The notes: generated by a model from the sequence alone, not told the origin. A stretch of DNA of 64,000 bases from Natronococcus sp. AD-5 (GCF_030734285.1 NZ_CP132294.1:2790001-2854000); one strand, 5' to 3'; positions 26,483-36,166 are shown, counted from the stretch's first letter. Numbers and translations: made by a program.

Positions 26483-27586
26483 TTACTCCAGGCGCGAAAC
26501 CCCCCAGAACGCGACGGCTCCGAGGACGAACGCGACGCCGACGTTGATCGCGAGGCCGACGACGCCGACGCCGACGACGAGCGCGAGCGACCGTCCGTCC
26601 GCAACGGGATCGAACGCCGCCCGGCCGAGCTCGAGCGCGACGACGACCAGCAGAACGCCGAGCAGGGCGAGCGGGAACGCGGCGAGCAGAGCGCCGGCGG
26701 CGACCAGCGCGAGCGCGAGGTAGCCCAGGCCGAGGAGGACGTTCGCGCCGCCGGTTCGCGCGCCGAAGGCGTACTTGCCGGCGAGGCCGCCGCTGCCGTG
26801 GCACATCGGCACGCCGCCGATAGGGATCGCGGCGAGGCAGGTGACGCCCATGCTCTGCGAGAGGTCGTCGGCGTCGATATCCCGATCGTAGAGGTCGCCA
26901 CAGAGCAGCGCCGTCGCGATGGCCGCGTTGCCGATCGTCATGCCGAGCTGGGCGACCGTCCCCTCGAGCGCCGCCGTCGTGACCGCCGGCGAGCCGGCGG
27001 GAAAGAGCGCGGGGTCGGGGACTCGAGGCGTCGGAACGCCGGTCGCGGCCGTCGCGGCGACCGCGCCGAGCGCGAGGACGGCCAGCACGCTTACCTGCCG
27101 GTAGCCGACGAGCGCGAGCGCGACGACCACGGCGAGCCCGGCGACCGCGACGGGGAGGTTGCCGACCGAGAGGCCGACGGCCGCCTCGAGCAACAGCAGC
27201 GCGACGGCGAACTGGACGCCCCGGATCACGGGTTCGCCGACGACGCGCTGGAGCCGGCCGACGAGGCCGAGTCGGCCGACTGCGAGCAGGACGCCGCCCG
27301 CGAGCAGCCCGGCGGCCGCCAGCTCCGGATACGAAAGGGAGCCGACGATGGCCAGCCCGACGAGGGCCTTCATCGGCTCCACGGAGAGCGGCATCCCGTA
27401 GTAGAGCCCCCAGACGATCTGGAAGACGCCGAAGCCGACGAGGACGTGCGGCAACGAGACGGTCGTCGTCGCGGCCAGCGCGACCAGCAGCGGGAGAACC
27501 GTAATCGAATCACCTAGCGCACCCGCCAGTTCTCTCGCGGTGAACTCGAGATCGGACCGCGCCTCAGAACGCGCCGAGTACGCCAT
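26483..27586 (-). CDS. MOT1-type molybdate/sulfate transporter
   Basis: 367-aa integral membrane protein with 10-11 helices. It begins with FTARELAGALGDSITVLPLL, the hallmark of the MOT1 branch of the SulP superfamily, and carries PLSVEPMKALVGLAI and IPIGGVPMCHGSGGLAGKYAFG, the conserved P-M-C-H-G-x-G-G-L substrate-site loop. MOT1 proteins import molybdate with high affinity; some archaeal members may carry sulfate. No STAS domain is present. No molybdenum cofactor genes adjoin. Confidence 0.9.
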   Translation of the reverse strand: MAYSARSEARSDLEFTARELAGALGDSITVLPLLVALAATTTVSLPHVLVGFGVFQIVWGLYYGMPLSVEPMKALVGLAIVGSLSYPELAAAGLLAGGVLLAVGRLGLVGRLQRVVGEPVIRGVQFAVALLLLEAAVGLSVGNLPVAVAGLAVVVALALVGYRQVSVLAVLALGAVAATAATGVPTPRVPDPALFPAGSPAVTTAALEGTVAQLGMTIGNAAIATALLCGDLYDRDIDADDLSQSMGVTCLAAIPIGGVPMCHGSGGLAGKYAFGARTGGANVLLGLGYLALALVAAGALLAAFPLALLGVLLVVVALELGRAAFDPVADGRSLALVVGVGVVGLAINVGVAFVLGAVAFWGVSRLE

Positions 27587-27671
27587 CTACAGGCGCTTTA
27601 ACGCCGACGAACTTCACCCTTGTCAGTAACTGTGTACGATTCACTCGTCCGAAGGATGAAACTGTATGTAG

Positions 27672-28538
27672 TTACGTCTCGAGTGCTTCGAAGAGAATCG
27701 ACTCGAGTTCGGTTTCGGCGCCGTCCTCGAGCGGGCGGAGCGGACGGCGGGGTCGACCGACGGGCCGATCGCGAAGCGCGAGGGCGGCCTTGACGCCCGG
27801 CACGCCGAACCGCGCGGTGACCGCGTGGTTGAGTTCGACGAACGCGGCGTTTCGGTCGCGAGCCTCGTCCGGTCGCCCGTCCCGGGCGAGTCGGAAAACC
27901 TCGCTCGCCCGTTCGGGAACCACGTTCGCGACCGCGAGTACGCCGCCATCGGCGCCGGCCGCGAGTCCGGCCGCGTAGACGCTGGCGCTGCCCACCAGCA
28001 CCGAGAACGACTCGTCGGCGGCGTGCTGGACGATCCGCTGGATCGAGCCGAGGCTCCCGCTCGAGTCCTTGATCCCGGCGATATTTTCGTGGCTCGAGAG
28101 CGCGCCGACGGTCCGCGGCGAGAGCGCGTGATCCGTGAACTTGGGCACGCTGTAGAGGTAGACCGGGATCGGCGACGCGTCGGCGACGTCCCGGTAGTAG
28201 GCGGCGAGTTCCGCGTCGCCGGAGCCGTAATAGGCGGGCGTGATCACGAGCGCCGCGTCGGCGCCCGCCGCGGCGGCGCGTTCGGTGGTCTCGAGCGTCG
28301 GTTCGAGGCCCTCCTGGCCGGTGCCGGCGAGCACCGGGAGGTCGGTCGCCTCGGCGACGGTTTCGACGACCGCGACGCGCTCGTCGATCGTCAGCGACGG
28401 CGCCTCGCCGGTCGACCCGCAGGGGACGAGGAAGTCGACGCCGGCTTCCTCGAGCCACTCGACGAGAACCGTCAGCCGCTCGCGGTCGATCCTGCCGTCG
28501 GAGAACGGCGTGACGGTGGGGACGCCAGTTCCGTGCAC
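27672..28538 (-). CDS. Dihydrodipicolinate synthase/KDG aldolase family protein
   Basis: 288-aa class I aldolase TIM barrel. Motifs: GVPTVTPFSDGRIDRERL at the start, VPCGSTGEAPSLT (residues 39-51), the Tyr-containing strand VYLYSVPKFT, and Schiff-base Lys in IAGIKDSSGSL (about residue 157). The YSVPKFT sequence, unlike YNVPGRT of DapA, argues for a 2-keto-3-deoxy sugar acid aldolase rather than lysine biosynthesis. Haloarchaea degrade glucose through KDG, and a KDG kinase lies at 51219, so this is plausible, but substrate is not proven. Confidence 0.88.
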   Translation of the reverse strand: MHGTGVPTVTPFSDGRIDRERLTVLVEWLEEAGVDFLVPCGSTGEAPSLTIDERVAVVETVAEATDLPVLAGTGQEGLEPTLETTERAAAAGADAALVITPAYYGSGDAELAAYYRDVADASPIPVYLYSVPKFTDHALSPRTVGALSSHENIAGIKDSSGSLGSIQRIVQHAADESFSVLVGSASVYAAGLAAGADGGVLAVANVVPERASEVFRLARDGRPDEARDRNAAFVELNHAVTARFGVPGVKAALALRDRPVGRPRRPLRPLEDGAETELESILFEALET

Positions 28539-28663
28539 GACCCGCTCTACGACCGTCGGTCCTAAAGGAACGTGTGGTTCGGGCAGCGTTCGCTCGAACG
28601 CCGCGCGGAGTCTGAGGGCGTTCGCGCCGGGAATTATTTGCGCCGTGTCAACGAGGAGTCACC

Positions 28664-29227
28664 ATGGACATCCGTCGTCTGGACGCGGACGGAGTGAGCG
28701 ACGCACGCGCGATTAATCGGCGCGAGGGCCTGGCGCGACGCGTACGACGGCCTGCTTCCCGACGAGGTGCTCGCGGGGTTCGATTCCGATCCGTCCGAGG
28801 AACGACTGCGCGAAAGGACCGACCGGCTGCGCGACGATCGCGACGGGATCTTCCTGGCGGGGATCGACGGTACCGTCCGCGGCTACAGCTATTTCCGGTG
28901 GGGTGAGGAGACGAAGTCCTTCGTCGGCGAGGACGAGGCCGGCCTCAAGGAGATCTACGTCGACCCCGATTACTGGGGCGAAGGGATCGGCACGGCGCTG
29001 CTCGAGCGCGGCCTCGACGGATTACCGGACGGCGTCGAACGCGTTCGATCGAGATGCTCGACGGCAACGAGGTCGGCCACCGCTTCTACGCGGCTCGCGG
29101 CTTCGACCGAACCGGCAGTTCTGAGTTCGAGATCGCCGGCGAGGCGTACCCGACGGTGACTGACATGTTCGTCGGCGTAAATGATTTTTCCATTCGTCGA
29201 CTCGTCCAATCGCTCCGATCGCTTTGA
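28664..29227 (+). pseudogene. GNAT acetyltransferase with two frameshifts
   Basis: Frame 1 gives MDIRRLDADGVSDARAINR; an extra G near 28720 moves to the frame reading AWRDAYDGLLPDEVLAGF...EIYVDPDYWGEGIGTALLERGL (acetyl-CoA loop); a second shift near 29045 leads to IEMLDGNEVGHRFYAARGFD and a stop at 29225. All GNAT motifs are still readable. A TATA-like GAATTATTTG about 30 nt upstream suggests it was once leaderless-transcribed. Confidence 0.82.
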
Positions 29228-29462
29228 TCTCTCACCTGCGGCGATTCTAACCGGAACCGAACTGATGACAGCGGCACTACTGAAATTCTTAAGAAGCGCT
29301 CTTCTGTTTATATGTATTGATGGTTTACAATAAAATATTGGATACTATAAATAACCCTCTATCGATATATTTTCATGGCTTAATCTTGTGATGATAAGTC
29401 TAGGTGGTGCAGAATATTCCGATAAACGGAAGGCGTATATTCATATGCAGAATGGTTCAACT
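29228..29462. other. AT-rich spacer, left part of low-GC island
   Basis: Strikingly AT-rich DNA (for example ATTGATGGTTTACAATAAAA) compared with the ~65% GC surroundings. No gene is seen. Several TATA-like tracts could serve the downstream lipoprotein gene. Confidence 0.6.
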
Positions 29463-30026
29463 ATGAACACTTTACGGCGCCGTCATTTCACCAAACTCGG
29501 TAGTATTGCAGGAGTCACCGCTCTAAGCGGGTGTCTGGATGTGATAGGAGATGTAACAACTAATCGCTCGGAAGATGCTAGAGATGATCTTGGACTATCT
29601 ATCTCTTCTAGTGGATCAGGATGTCTACAGCATGGAGATGACATCCAGAGTGGCTGGGTCCACACTGTTGCAGACGGTGACACAGATGGTATGACATTTG
29701 ATGTGAGGGTGTCCCATAGACAAGGAGAAGAGGTAGATGCGAATCTAACAACGACACCGACGCCGAGCGAATACGCACTGAAATTTACTATTGAAGAGTC
29801 TTCAGAAGAGTCAGACGAACGGGATAAGCCGATCAGTGATTCCGATTGTGACACAGGAACCAGGCTCAAAGGAGGAGGAAGTATCCCAGATGATTTTGAA
29901 GTGTTGCAGGTCACTATCAACGATAAGGCGCTAAAAACTATAGAACGGGAAGGAACGTTCGGAACCCTTCACCCACTTCCGGATCCAATAAAACCTGACG
30001 ATCAAAAGAAGAAGTCGGACGAGTAA
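29463..30026 (+). CDS. Putative lipoprotein, low-GC island
   Basis: 187-aa secreted lipoprotein candidate: MNTLRRRHFTKLGSIAGVTA with a Tat-like RRR and lipobox LSGC (Cys about residue 23). The mature part is acidic, Ser/Thr/Asp-rich, with beta-like stretches (GMTFDVRVSHRQ; FEVLQVTINDKAL) and two Cys pairs. Codon use includes AGA, ATA, TTA and TCT, unlike neighbours, so the gene is probably horizontally acquired. No family recognised. Upstream in-frame starts would precede the signal and are unlikely. Confidence 0.72.
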   Translation: MNTLRRRHFTKLGSIAGVTALSGCLDVIGDVTTNRSEDARDDLGLSISSSGSGCLQHGDDIQSGWVHTVADGDTDGMTFDVRVSHRQGEEVDANLTTTPTPSEYALKFTIEESSEESDERDKPISDSDCDTGTRLKGGGSIPDDFEVLQVTINDKALKTIEREGTFGTLHPLPDPIKPDDQKKKSDE

Positions 30027-30035
30027 TACACCCGG

Positions 30036-30131
30036 TCACTCGAATTCGTCGAGGACGTATTCCTCGAGGTCGCTACTCTCGAGACCTGCCCGAATAAACC
30101 CCCCGAGAATCTGACCACACAAATAACTCAT
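30036..30131 (-). CDS. Possible 31-aa micro-protein
   Basis: An ATG-started frame MSYLCGQILGGFIRAGLESS then DLEEYVLDEFE-stop fills most of the gap between the lipoprotein and the next small gene. The hydrophobic start and acidic end look protein-like, but a C-terminal remnant of a lost gene is just as likely. Confidence 0.3.
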   Translation of the reverse strand: MSYLCGQILGGFIRAGLESSDLEEYVLDEFE

Positions 30132-30167
30132 ATAGGTTATGCTCTATCTGTCGAGGACGGAGACTCC

Positions 30168-30380
30168 GTGAACCAGGATACTGCAGTAGCTGAGAGCGAT
30201 GCATCGCCACCAGAACATGGTGGGTACGTCGATATCCGACTGATCCATCCGCTCTACATTCGGAACGACCGTGATCATTGCGGCCATCTGTGGGTCAAGG
30301 CATCCGACGTCGACGCCGACAACGCCCGCTGCAAGGAGTGTGGATGGACCCAGGGGTGGAGTTCAGGCGCGAAGGACTGA
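30168..30380 (+). CDS. Small Cys/His protein (70 aa)
   Basis: 70 residues from GTG. HCGHLWVKASDVDADNARC and CKECGW carry a possible zinc ribbon (C38, C55, C58 with His37 or His40). Follows the low-GC island; its own composition is close to the genome norm. Unknown function. Confidence 0.5.
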   Translation: MNQDTAVAESDASPPEHGGYVDIRLIHPLYIRNDRDHCGHLWVKASDVDADNARCKECGWTQGWSSGAKD

Positions 30381-30423
30381 CCGCGTACGGAGCTTTTTCA
30401 GCGGGCGGGTCGGAGACCCACCC

Positions 30424-31059
30424 ATGGAGGTACTCGTAGCGGGCGCCCACGGCCAGGTCGGACAGCACGTGACCGAACTGCTCGCGGAGAGCGATCACGA
30501 CGCATACGGGATGGTTCGCGACGAGGACCAGCTGTCGGACATCGACGACCTCGGCGCCGAACCGGTCCTCGCCGACCTGACCGAGGACATTACGCACGCC
30601 GTCGAGGATCGCGACGCGATCATCTTCGCCGCCGGCTCCGGCGGGAACGACGTGTGGGGCGTCGACCGCGACGGGGCGATCAACATCGTCGACGCCGCGG
30701 AGGCCGAGGGTGTCGGGCGCTTCGTGATGCTGAGTTCGATCAACGCCGATCAGCCGGAGAACAGCCCCGAGGCGCTGCGGGAGTACCTCCGCGCGAAGGC
30801 CGAAGCCGACGAGTACCTCCGCGAGAGCGACTTGACGTACACCATCGTCCGTCCCGGGCCGCTCACGAACGAGGAGGGGACCGGCGAGATCCGGACCGGC
30901 GCGGACCTCGACCGCGACGACGTCGAAATCCCGCGCGAGGACGTCGCTCGGACGCTCGTCGCGGCGCTCGAGACAGAGAATACCTACGGGAAAACGTTCG
31001 AACTCGCGGCCGGAGACGAGTCGATCGATCGAGCGCTCGAGGATCCGCTGGGCGACTGA
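30424..31059 (+). CDS. NAD(P)-binding atypical SDR (YwnB/NmrA-like)
   Basis: 211-aa protein. It starts MEVLVAGAHGQVGQHVTELL, the GxxGxxG dinucleotide motif of atypical short-chain dehydrogenases, and has IIFAAGSGG, FVMLSSINAD and YTIVRPGPLTNEEG, the pattern of NAD(P)H-binding epimerase-like proteins (SDR_a5). The catalytic Tyr-x3-Lys is replaced by YLRAKAEAD. Members often act as redox sensors or epimerase-like enzymes; substrate unknown. Confidence 0.9.
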   Translation: MEVLVAGAHGQVGQHVTELLAESDHDAYGMVRDEDQLSDIDDLGAEPVLADLTEDITHAVEDRDAIIFAAGSGGNDVWGVDRDGAINIVDAAEAEGVGRFVMLSSINADQPENSPEALREYLRAKAEADEYLRESDLTYTIVRPGPLTNEEGTGEIRTGADLDRDDVEIPREDVARTLVAALETENTYGKTFELAAGDESIDRALEDPLGD

Positions 31060-31168
31060 TCGACGCTCCGCGGAGCTAAAGGGGTCTGAGCGAATCCCGG
31101 ACCTGGGATACCCGACGAGCGACCGCCGGAGACCGAGCCCTTTCGTCCGTCGAACGAGTAGGATCGAC

Positions 31169-32326
31169 GTGTCTCAGACACGGTCTCACCGAACGGCGAA
31201 CTCGCTCGAGGTCGCCATCTCCGGCGGTTCGATGGGCGGACTCTTCGCGGGGATCGCCCTCGAGCGAGCGGGACACGACGTGACGATTTACGAGCGATCG
31301 ACGGGCGAGCTTCGGAGCCGCGGCGCCGGGATCGTCGCCCAGCAGCACGTGCGTCGCTTCCTCGAGCGCCACGACATCGTCGTGCCGGAGGAGATCACGA
31401 CGGCCTCGAGCGAGCGGCGGTTTCTCGCCCGAGACGGTGACGTCCGGGCGTCGCGACCCGACTCGATGGTCTTCACGTCGTGGGACGCCGTCTACCGCCG
31501 GCTCCGCGACGCGTTTCCCGACGATCGGTACCGGATGGGGGCCGAAGTCGTCGACGTCGCGCCCGAGACGGCGACTGCCACGATCGCAGGCGGGAGCGAA
31601 CGCGTCGCCGATCTGGTCGTCGCCGCCGAAGGCGGGCAGTCGTCGACCCGTCGCCGACTGTTTCCCGAGGTCGAGCCGAAGGTCGCGGACTACGTCGCCT
31701 GGCGCGGCGTCGTCCCGGAATCCGATCTCGCGACGGATACCGTTGAGGCGTTCGACGACCGTTTCGTCTTCTACCAGGGGTCGAATCTCCTGATTCTCGC
31801 CTACCTCATTCCGGGCGCCGACGGCGGGACCGAACCGGGCGAGCGCAGACTCAACTGGGTGTGGTACGACACGCTCGCGGATCGGGACCGAACCGCGATC
31901 TTCACCGACGCGAGCGACACCGAACGCGCGTTCACCGTTCCGCCCGGCCGCCTCCGCGATCCGGTCCGGCGTCGGCAACTCGAGCGGGCGGCGAACGTCC
32001 TCCCGCCGGTGTTCGAAACCGTCGCGGCGGAGACCGAAGCGCCGTTCGTCCAAGCTATCTACGACCTGGCCGTCCCGGAGATGACGGTCGAGCGGGCGTG
32101 TCTGCTCGGCGACGCCGCGTTCGTCGCCCGCCCGCACACCGCGGCGGGGACCGCGAAGGCCGCCGGCGACGGCGCGGAACTGGCGAACGCGCTCGAGGAG
32201 AACGACTCCCCGGACGCGGCCCTCTCGTCGTGGGACGAAACGCGAACCGAGTACGGGTCGCGCTTGGTCGCGCGAGGGAAGCGGATGGGGGACGAGCGCC
32301 TCCACCTGGCCACGCGACCGAGTTAA
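31169..32326 (+). CDS. FAD-dependent aromatic-ring monooxygenase-like protein
   Basis: 385-aa flavoprotein, GTG start. FAD motif AISGGSMGGLFAGIALERAG (GxxxGG variant), ribose-binding ERSTGELRSRGAGI, central DLVVAAEGGQSSTR and C-terminal GD motif CLLGDAAFVARPHTAAGTAK. The sequence is closest in pattern to 2,6-dihydroxypyridine 3-hydroxylase-like monooxygenases, which hydroxylate aromatic or heterocyclic rings. No catabolic genes are adjacent. Confidence 0.87.
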   Translation: MSQTRSHRTANSLEVAISGGSMGGLFAGIALERAGHDVTIYERSTGELRSRGAGIVAQQHVRRFLERHDIVVPEEITTASSERRFLARDGDVRASRPDSMVFTSWDAVYRRLRDAFPDDRYRMGAEVVDVAPETATATIAGGSERVADLVVAAEGGQSSTRRRLFPEVEPKVADYVAWRGVVPESDLATDTVEAFDDRFVFYQGSNLLILAYLIPGADGGTEPGERRLNWVWYDTLADRDRTAIFTDASDTERAFTVPPGRLRDPVRRRQLERAANVLPPVFETVAAETEAPFVQAIYDLAVPEMTVERACLLGDAAFVARPHTAAGTAKAAGDGAELANALEENDSPDAALSSWDETRTEYGSRLVARGKRMGDERLHLATRPS

Positions 32327-32426
32327 CGCGGAACGAAAACCGCGCGATCGGCTACCGGCGCGTTCGGAAAAACGTCCGTCGACGCGGACCAGCACCGCTA
32401 AGGGGGCGCGACCGGATTCACCGCCC

Positions 32427-33434
32427 GTGAGCGACCTCGGCAAGATCGATCGACGGTTCTTCGAGCGCCGCATCGCGCCGAACCTCGGCGCCGACCGCGA
32501 CGACGTCGCCCTCGGACCCAGCCACGGCGTCGACTTCGGCGTCCTCGATATCGACGGGCGGGCGCTGGTCACCGCCACCGACCCGCTCTCGATCCTTCCC
32601 GACCTCGGCCTCGAGCGCGCCGCGCGGTTCGCGCTCGACCTCGTGCTCGCGGACGTCGCCGTCAGCGGAGTTCCGCCGTCGCACCTCTCGATCTGTTTCA
32701 CGCTCCCCGAGACGATGAGCGACGACGAGTTCGCGACGGTCTGGGAGACGATCCACGCGGAGTGTGCGGATCTCGGCGTGGCCGTCGCGACGGGCCACAC
32801 GGCGCGGTACTCGGGCCAGTCCTACCCGTGGGTCGGCGCCGCGACCGCGATGGGCGTCGGCGACCGCGCCGACGTCGTCCGCCCGGACGGTGCGCGCGAG
32901 GGGGATCGACTCCTGCTGACGACCGGGCCCGCCGTCGAGTCGGTGGGCCTCCTGAGCACGCTCTTTCCCGACGAGCTCGAGCTTCCCGACGACGCGATCG
33001 CGGACGCCCAGGAGCGGCTCGAGGAGGTCTACGCCGTCCGGGACGCGCTCGCGGCGGCCGCCGCGGGACCCGTGACCGCGATGCACGACGTGACCGAGGG
33101 CGGCCTTGCGGGTGCGCTGAACGAGATGGCCGCCGGCGCGGACGCCAGATTCGCCGTCGACCGCGCGTCGGTTCCGATGCGTCCCGGCGTCGCGGAGGTC
33201 TGTGACTCCCTCGAGATCGACCCCTGGGCGGCGACCAGTTGCGGCTCGCTCGCGATCGCGGTCGACCCCGACGGCGTCGACGCGGTCCGCGGGGCGCTCG
33301 AGGCGCGCGGCACCGTCGTGGCCGATATCGGCCGCGTCGAGTCCGGTGAGGGGGTCGTCGTCGACGGAGAGCGCCTCGAGCACCCGCGGGTCGATCCCTC
33401 GTGGGACGCCTACGCCGAACTGGCCGGCGGGTAG
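32427..33434 (+). CDS. AIR synthase-like (PurM/HypE/ThiL fold) protein
   Basis: 335-aa ATP-binding protein, GTG start. N-terminal ATPase half: DDVALGPSHGVDF, TATDPLSILPDLGLERAARF, VLADVAVSGVPPSHLSI; C-terminal half: GDRLLLTTGPAVESVG and TAMHDVTEGGLAGALNEMA, the conserved D-V-T-E-G-G phosphate loop. It is not PurM itself. Directly followed by thiD-thiN, so a thiamine-related kinase role (ThiL is in this fold) is possible; ThiL-specific residues are not obvious. Confidence 0.87.
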   Translation: MSDLGKIDRRFFERRIAPNLGADRDDVALGPSHGVDFGVLDIDGRALVTATDPLSILPDLGLERAARFALDLVLADVAVSGVPPSHLSICFTLPETMSDDEFATVWETIHAECADLGVAVATGHTARYSGQSYPWVGAATAMGVGDRADVVRPDGAREGDRLLLTTGPAVESVGLLSTLFPDELELPDDAIADAQERLEEVYAVRDALAAAAAGPVTAMHDVTEGGLAGALNEMAAGADARFAVDRASVPMRPGVAEVCDSLEIDPWAATSCGSLAIAVDPDGVDAVRGALEARGTVVADIGRVESGEGVVVDGERLEHPRVDPSWDAYAELAGG

Positions 33435-33518
33435 CTCGAGTCCGCGTTTCGTCGCCGGAACCGACGTTCGGAGACTCCGACCACTACCGATTAGTACAAC
33501 GGGCCGATACCCACACCC

Positions 33519-34835
33519 ATGAGAACGCCAGCACCCGACGCGCGTCCCGTCGCGCTGACGATCGCAGGGAGCGACTCCGGCGGCGGGGCCGGGATCCAGG
33601 CGGACCTCGCGACGATGACCGCCCACGGCGTCTTCGGGACGTCGGCGATCAGCGCCGTCACCGCCCAGCACACCCGCGGCGTCGAGTCCTCGTTCGCGCT
33701 GCCGCCCGCGGAGGTCGAGGCCCAGATCGAGGCCGTCACCGACGACTTCGCGGTCGGCGCGGCGAAGACGGGCATGCTCGCGACGACCGAGATCGTCCGG
33801 TTAGTCGCCGAACGGGCCTCGTCGTTCGACTTCCCGCTGGTCGTCGACCCCGTCATGGTCGCTTCCTCCGGCGACCGGCTGCTCGAGCCGGAGGCCGAAC
33901 GGGCCTACGAGGACCTGTTCGGGGAGGCGACGCTCGCGACGCCGAACGCCGACGAGGCCGAAGTGCTGTCGGGAATCGAGGTTACCGACGTAGAGAGCGC
34001 CCGCGAGGCCGGCGACGCGATCCTCGAGACCGGCGTCGACGCGGTGCTCCTCAAGGGCGGTCACGTCCCCGGCGAGACGGTCCGGGACGTGTTCGTCACC
34101 GCGGACGATGCCAGGACGTTCGAACATCCGCGGATCGGGACCGACGCGACCCACGGCTCCGGCTGCGCGCTCGCGTCGGCGATCACCGCCCGGTTGGCGA
34201 AGCGAGAGCCGCTCGAGCCGGCCGTCGAGGGGGCGACCGACTTCCTCGCCCGGGCGGTGCGCTACTACTACGACGTCGGGGAGGGCCACGGCGCGGTCAA
34301 CCACGCCGTCGAGCTCCGGAACGCGGCCGCCCGCGAGCCGACCGCCGAGGCGGTCCAGGCGGTCGTCGACCGCCTCGTCGCGGCCGACGTCTCGGGGCTC
34401 GTCCCCGAGGTCGGGATGAACGTCGTCGGCGCGACGCCGTACGCCGAGTCGATTGCCGAGACGGCCGCCGTCGAGGGCCGGATCACGCGCGTGCTTGACG
34501 GCGTCCAGCCCAACCGCGGCGTCCGGTTCGGCGCCTCGAGTCACCTCGCCGACTTCCTCGTCTCGGCCCGCGAGTACGCCCCCGACCTGCGCTTCGCCGT
34601 CAACTGTCGGTTCGACGAGGGCGTCGAGCGCGCGCTCGAGGGCCTCGAGTGGCCGGTCGCCGAGACCGATCGCTCGAGCGAGCCGGCGGACGCGTTCGGC
34701 GACCGCGAGACGACGCCCGCCGCGGTGATCGACCGCGGCGACGTCGGGAGGGAAGCGATGACCCGACTCGTCGCCGAGGAGCCGGAGACGCTGGCCGACC
34801 GGTTGTTGGCGCTCGACGCGGAGGTGGGCGAATGA
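33519..34835 (+). CDS. thiD: Bifunctional HMP(-P) kinase / thiamine-phosphate synthase (ThiD-ThiN)
   Basis: 438-aa fusion. Residues 1-265 are ThiD, phosphorylating hydroxymethylpyrimidine: [20 protein letters not shown] (substrate site), [22 protein letters not shown] and [16 protein letters not shown] (anion hole and catalytic Asp/Cys region). Residues 270-438 are archaeal ThiN, the thiamine phosphate synthase used instead of Thi[35 protein letters not shown]. The stop overlaps the next start (ATGA), so the two genes are coupled. Confidence 0.94.
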   Translation: MRTPAPDARPVALTIAGSDSGGGAGIQADLATMTAHGVFGTSAISAVTAQHTRGVESSFALPPAEVEAQIEAVTDDFAVGAAKTGMLATTEIVRLVAERASSFDFPLVVDPVMVASSGDRLLEPEAERAYEDLFGEATLATPNADEAEVLSGIEVTDVESAREAGDAILETGVDAVLLKGGHVPGETVRDVFVTADDARTFEHPRIGTDATHGSGCALASAITARLAKREPLEPAVEGATDFLARAVRYYYDVGEGHGAVNHAVELRNAAAREPTAEAVQAVVDRLVAADVSGLVPEVGMNVVGATPYAESIAETAAVEGRITRVLDGVQPNRGVRFGASSHLADFLVSAREYAPDLRFAVNCRFDEGVERALEGLEWPVAETDRSSEPADAFGDRETTPAAVIDRGDVGREAMTRLVAEEPETLADRLLALDAEVGE

Positions 34836-35800
34836 GCGCCCTCGACGCCGATATCGGGGTAATCCTCCCCCAGTACGGGACCGACGTCGAGACGATTCGA
34901 CGCGTCGCGACCGAGGCCGAATCGCTCGGCTACGACGCCGTCTGGCTCGAGGACCACCTCCAGTCCTGGATCGGCGATCCCCGCCGGGAGACCGCCGAGT
35001 GCTGGACGACCCTCGCCGCGCTCGCCGAGGCGACGGACCGGATCCGCCTCGGGTCGCTCGTCACGAGCCAGTCCTATCGCCACCCGTCGCTGCTGGCGAA
35101 GATGGCGGCGACGGTCGATCGCGTCAGCGACGGCCGACTCGAGCTCGGACTCGGCGCGGGCTGGTACGAGGACGAGTACGACCGCTTCGGCTACGAGTTC
35201 CGGGAGCCGCCGGCCGAACGAATTCGACGGCTCGCCGAGACGGTCGAGATCCTGCAGGGGCTGTGGACGAACGAGACCTTCAGCTACGAGGGCGAGGCGC
35301 TCGACGTCGCCCTCGAGGACGCGTTCTGCGAACCGCAGCCGGTACAGGATCCCCATCCCCCGATCTGGATCGGCGGCGGCGGCGAGCGGTTCACCCTGCG
35401 ATACGCCGCCGAACTGGCCGACGGCTGGAACTACGGGACCCTCGAACCCGAGGGGTTCGCCGAGAAGCTCGCGGTGTTGCGCGAGCACTGTGACGACGAG
35501 CAGCGGTACGAAGAGATCACCAAGTCCGCCGAACTGTTCGTCTTCGTCGACGAGACCGACGAGGACGCCGAGCGAAAGCGTGCGCGATTCGCGGACGAGT
35601 ACCTGCCCGACGGGCCGTCCGAACCGCGGGAGTTCTTCCTCTCGGCGTACGTCGAGACGGCGCCGACGGGGTCGCCAGAGACGGTCCGGGAGCGCCTCCG
35701 GGAGTACGGAGACGTCGGCATCGAGACGCTCATGCTCGCGGTTCCGGACGCGGTCGACGACGACAGTCTCGCGCTGCTGGGCGACGCGCTGCTCGAGTAG
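34832..35800 (+). CDS. LLM-class (F420/flavin-dependent) oxidoreductase
   Basis: 322-aa luciferase-like TIM-barrel oxidoreductase: GVILPQYGTDVETIRRVATE at the start, DAVWLEDHLQSWIG, RIRLGSLVTSQSYRHPSLLA (cofactor loop), LGLGAGWYEDEY and PIWIGGGGERFTL. These are features of the coenzyme F420-binding subgroup; haloarchaea make F420. Co-translated with thiD-thiN, but whether it works on a thiamine intermediate is unknown. Confidence 0.92.
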   Translation: MSALDADIGVILPQYGTDVETIRRVATEAESLGYDAVWLEDHLQSWIGDPRRETAECWTTLAALAEATDRIRLGSLVTSQSYRHPSLLAKMAATVDRVSDGRLELGLGAGWYEDEYDRFGYEFREPPAERIRRLAETVEILQGLWTNETFSYEGEALDVALEDAFCEPQPVQDPHPPIWIGGGGERFTLRYAAELADGWNYGTLEPEGFAEKLAVLREHCDDEQRYEEITKSAELFVFVDETDEDAERKRARFADEYLPDGPSEPREFFLSAYVETAPTGSPETVRERLREYGDVGIETLMLAVPDAVDDDSLALLGDALLE

Positions 35801-35905
35801 GAGAACCGATCGGAGTGCGAACGCGAGCGGCGTCTCGCTCGTTCGATCTCTCTCGAGCGCGGTGTCGGAGAACGCGACGTCGAGGCCGCTGGCGAAAACC
35901 GGACC

Positions 35906-36166
35906 TCATTCGACGGAGACCGTCCCGTCGCTTGCCACCGTCACGTCGTATCCACAGTAGGTAAAACTCATACTCCCGTCGAGTCCGTGCTGGCCACCGC
36001 CGGGCGACCCGCAGAGTCGATCCAGCGTTTCGGGATCGACGACGCTGTAGAGCGGTGGCCGGAGCTCCGCCGGCGGACAATCCTCGCGTTCGGCCACCGT
36101 CGAGATCACCTCGAGACTCGGCCGGCCGAATTCGGCGCCGTTTTCCATCGGTACTATCTCAGACAT
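35906..36166 (-). CDS. HalOD1 output-domain protein
   Basis: 86-aa protein with the HalOD1 pattern: RPSLEVISTVAEREDCPPAE, RPPLYSVVDPETLDRLC and a C-terminal FTYCGYDVTVASDGTVSVE strand pair. HalOD1 is a haloarchaeal-specific output domain often attached to response regulators; free-standing copies may be protein-interaction modulators. It lies next to a Bat-type HTH gene transcribed the same way. Confidence 0.88.
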   Translation of the reverse strand: MSEIVPMENGAEFGRPSLEVISTVAEREDCPPAELRPPLYSVVDPETLDRLCGSPGGGQHGLDGSMSFTYCGYDVTVASDGTVSVE

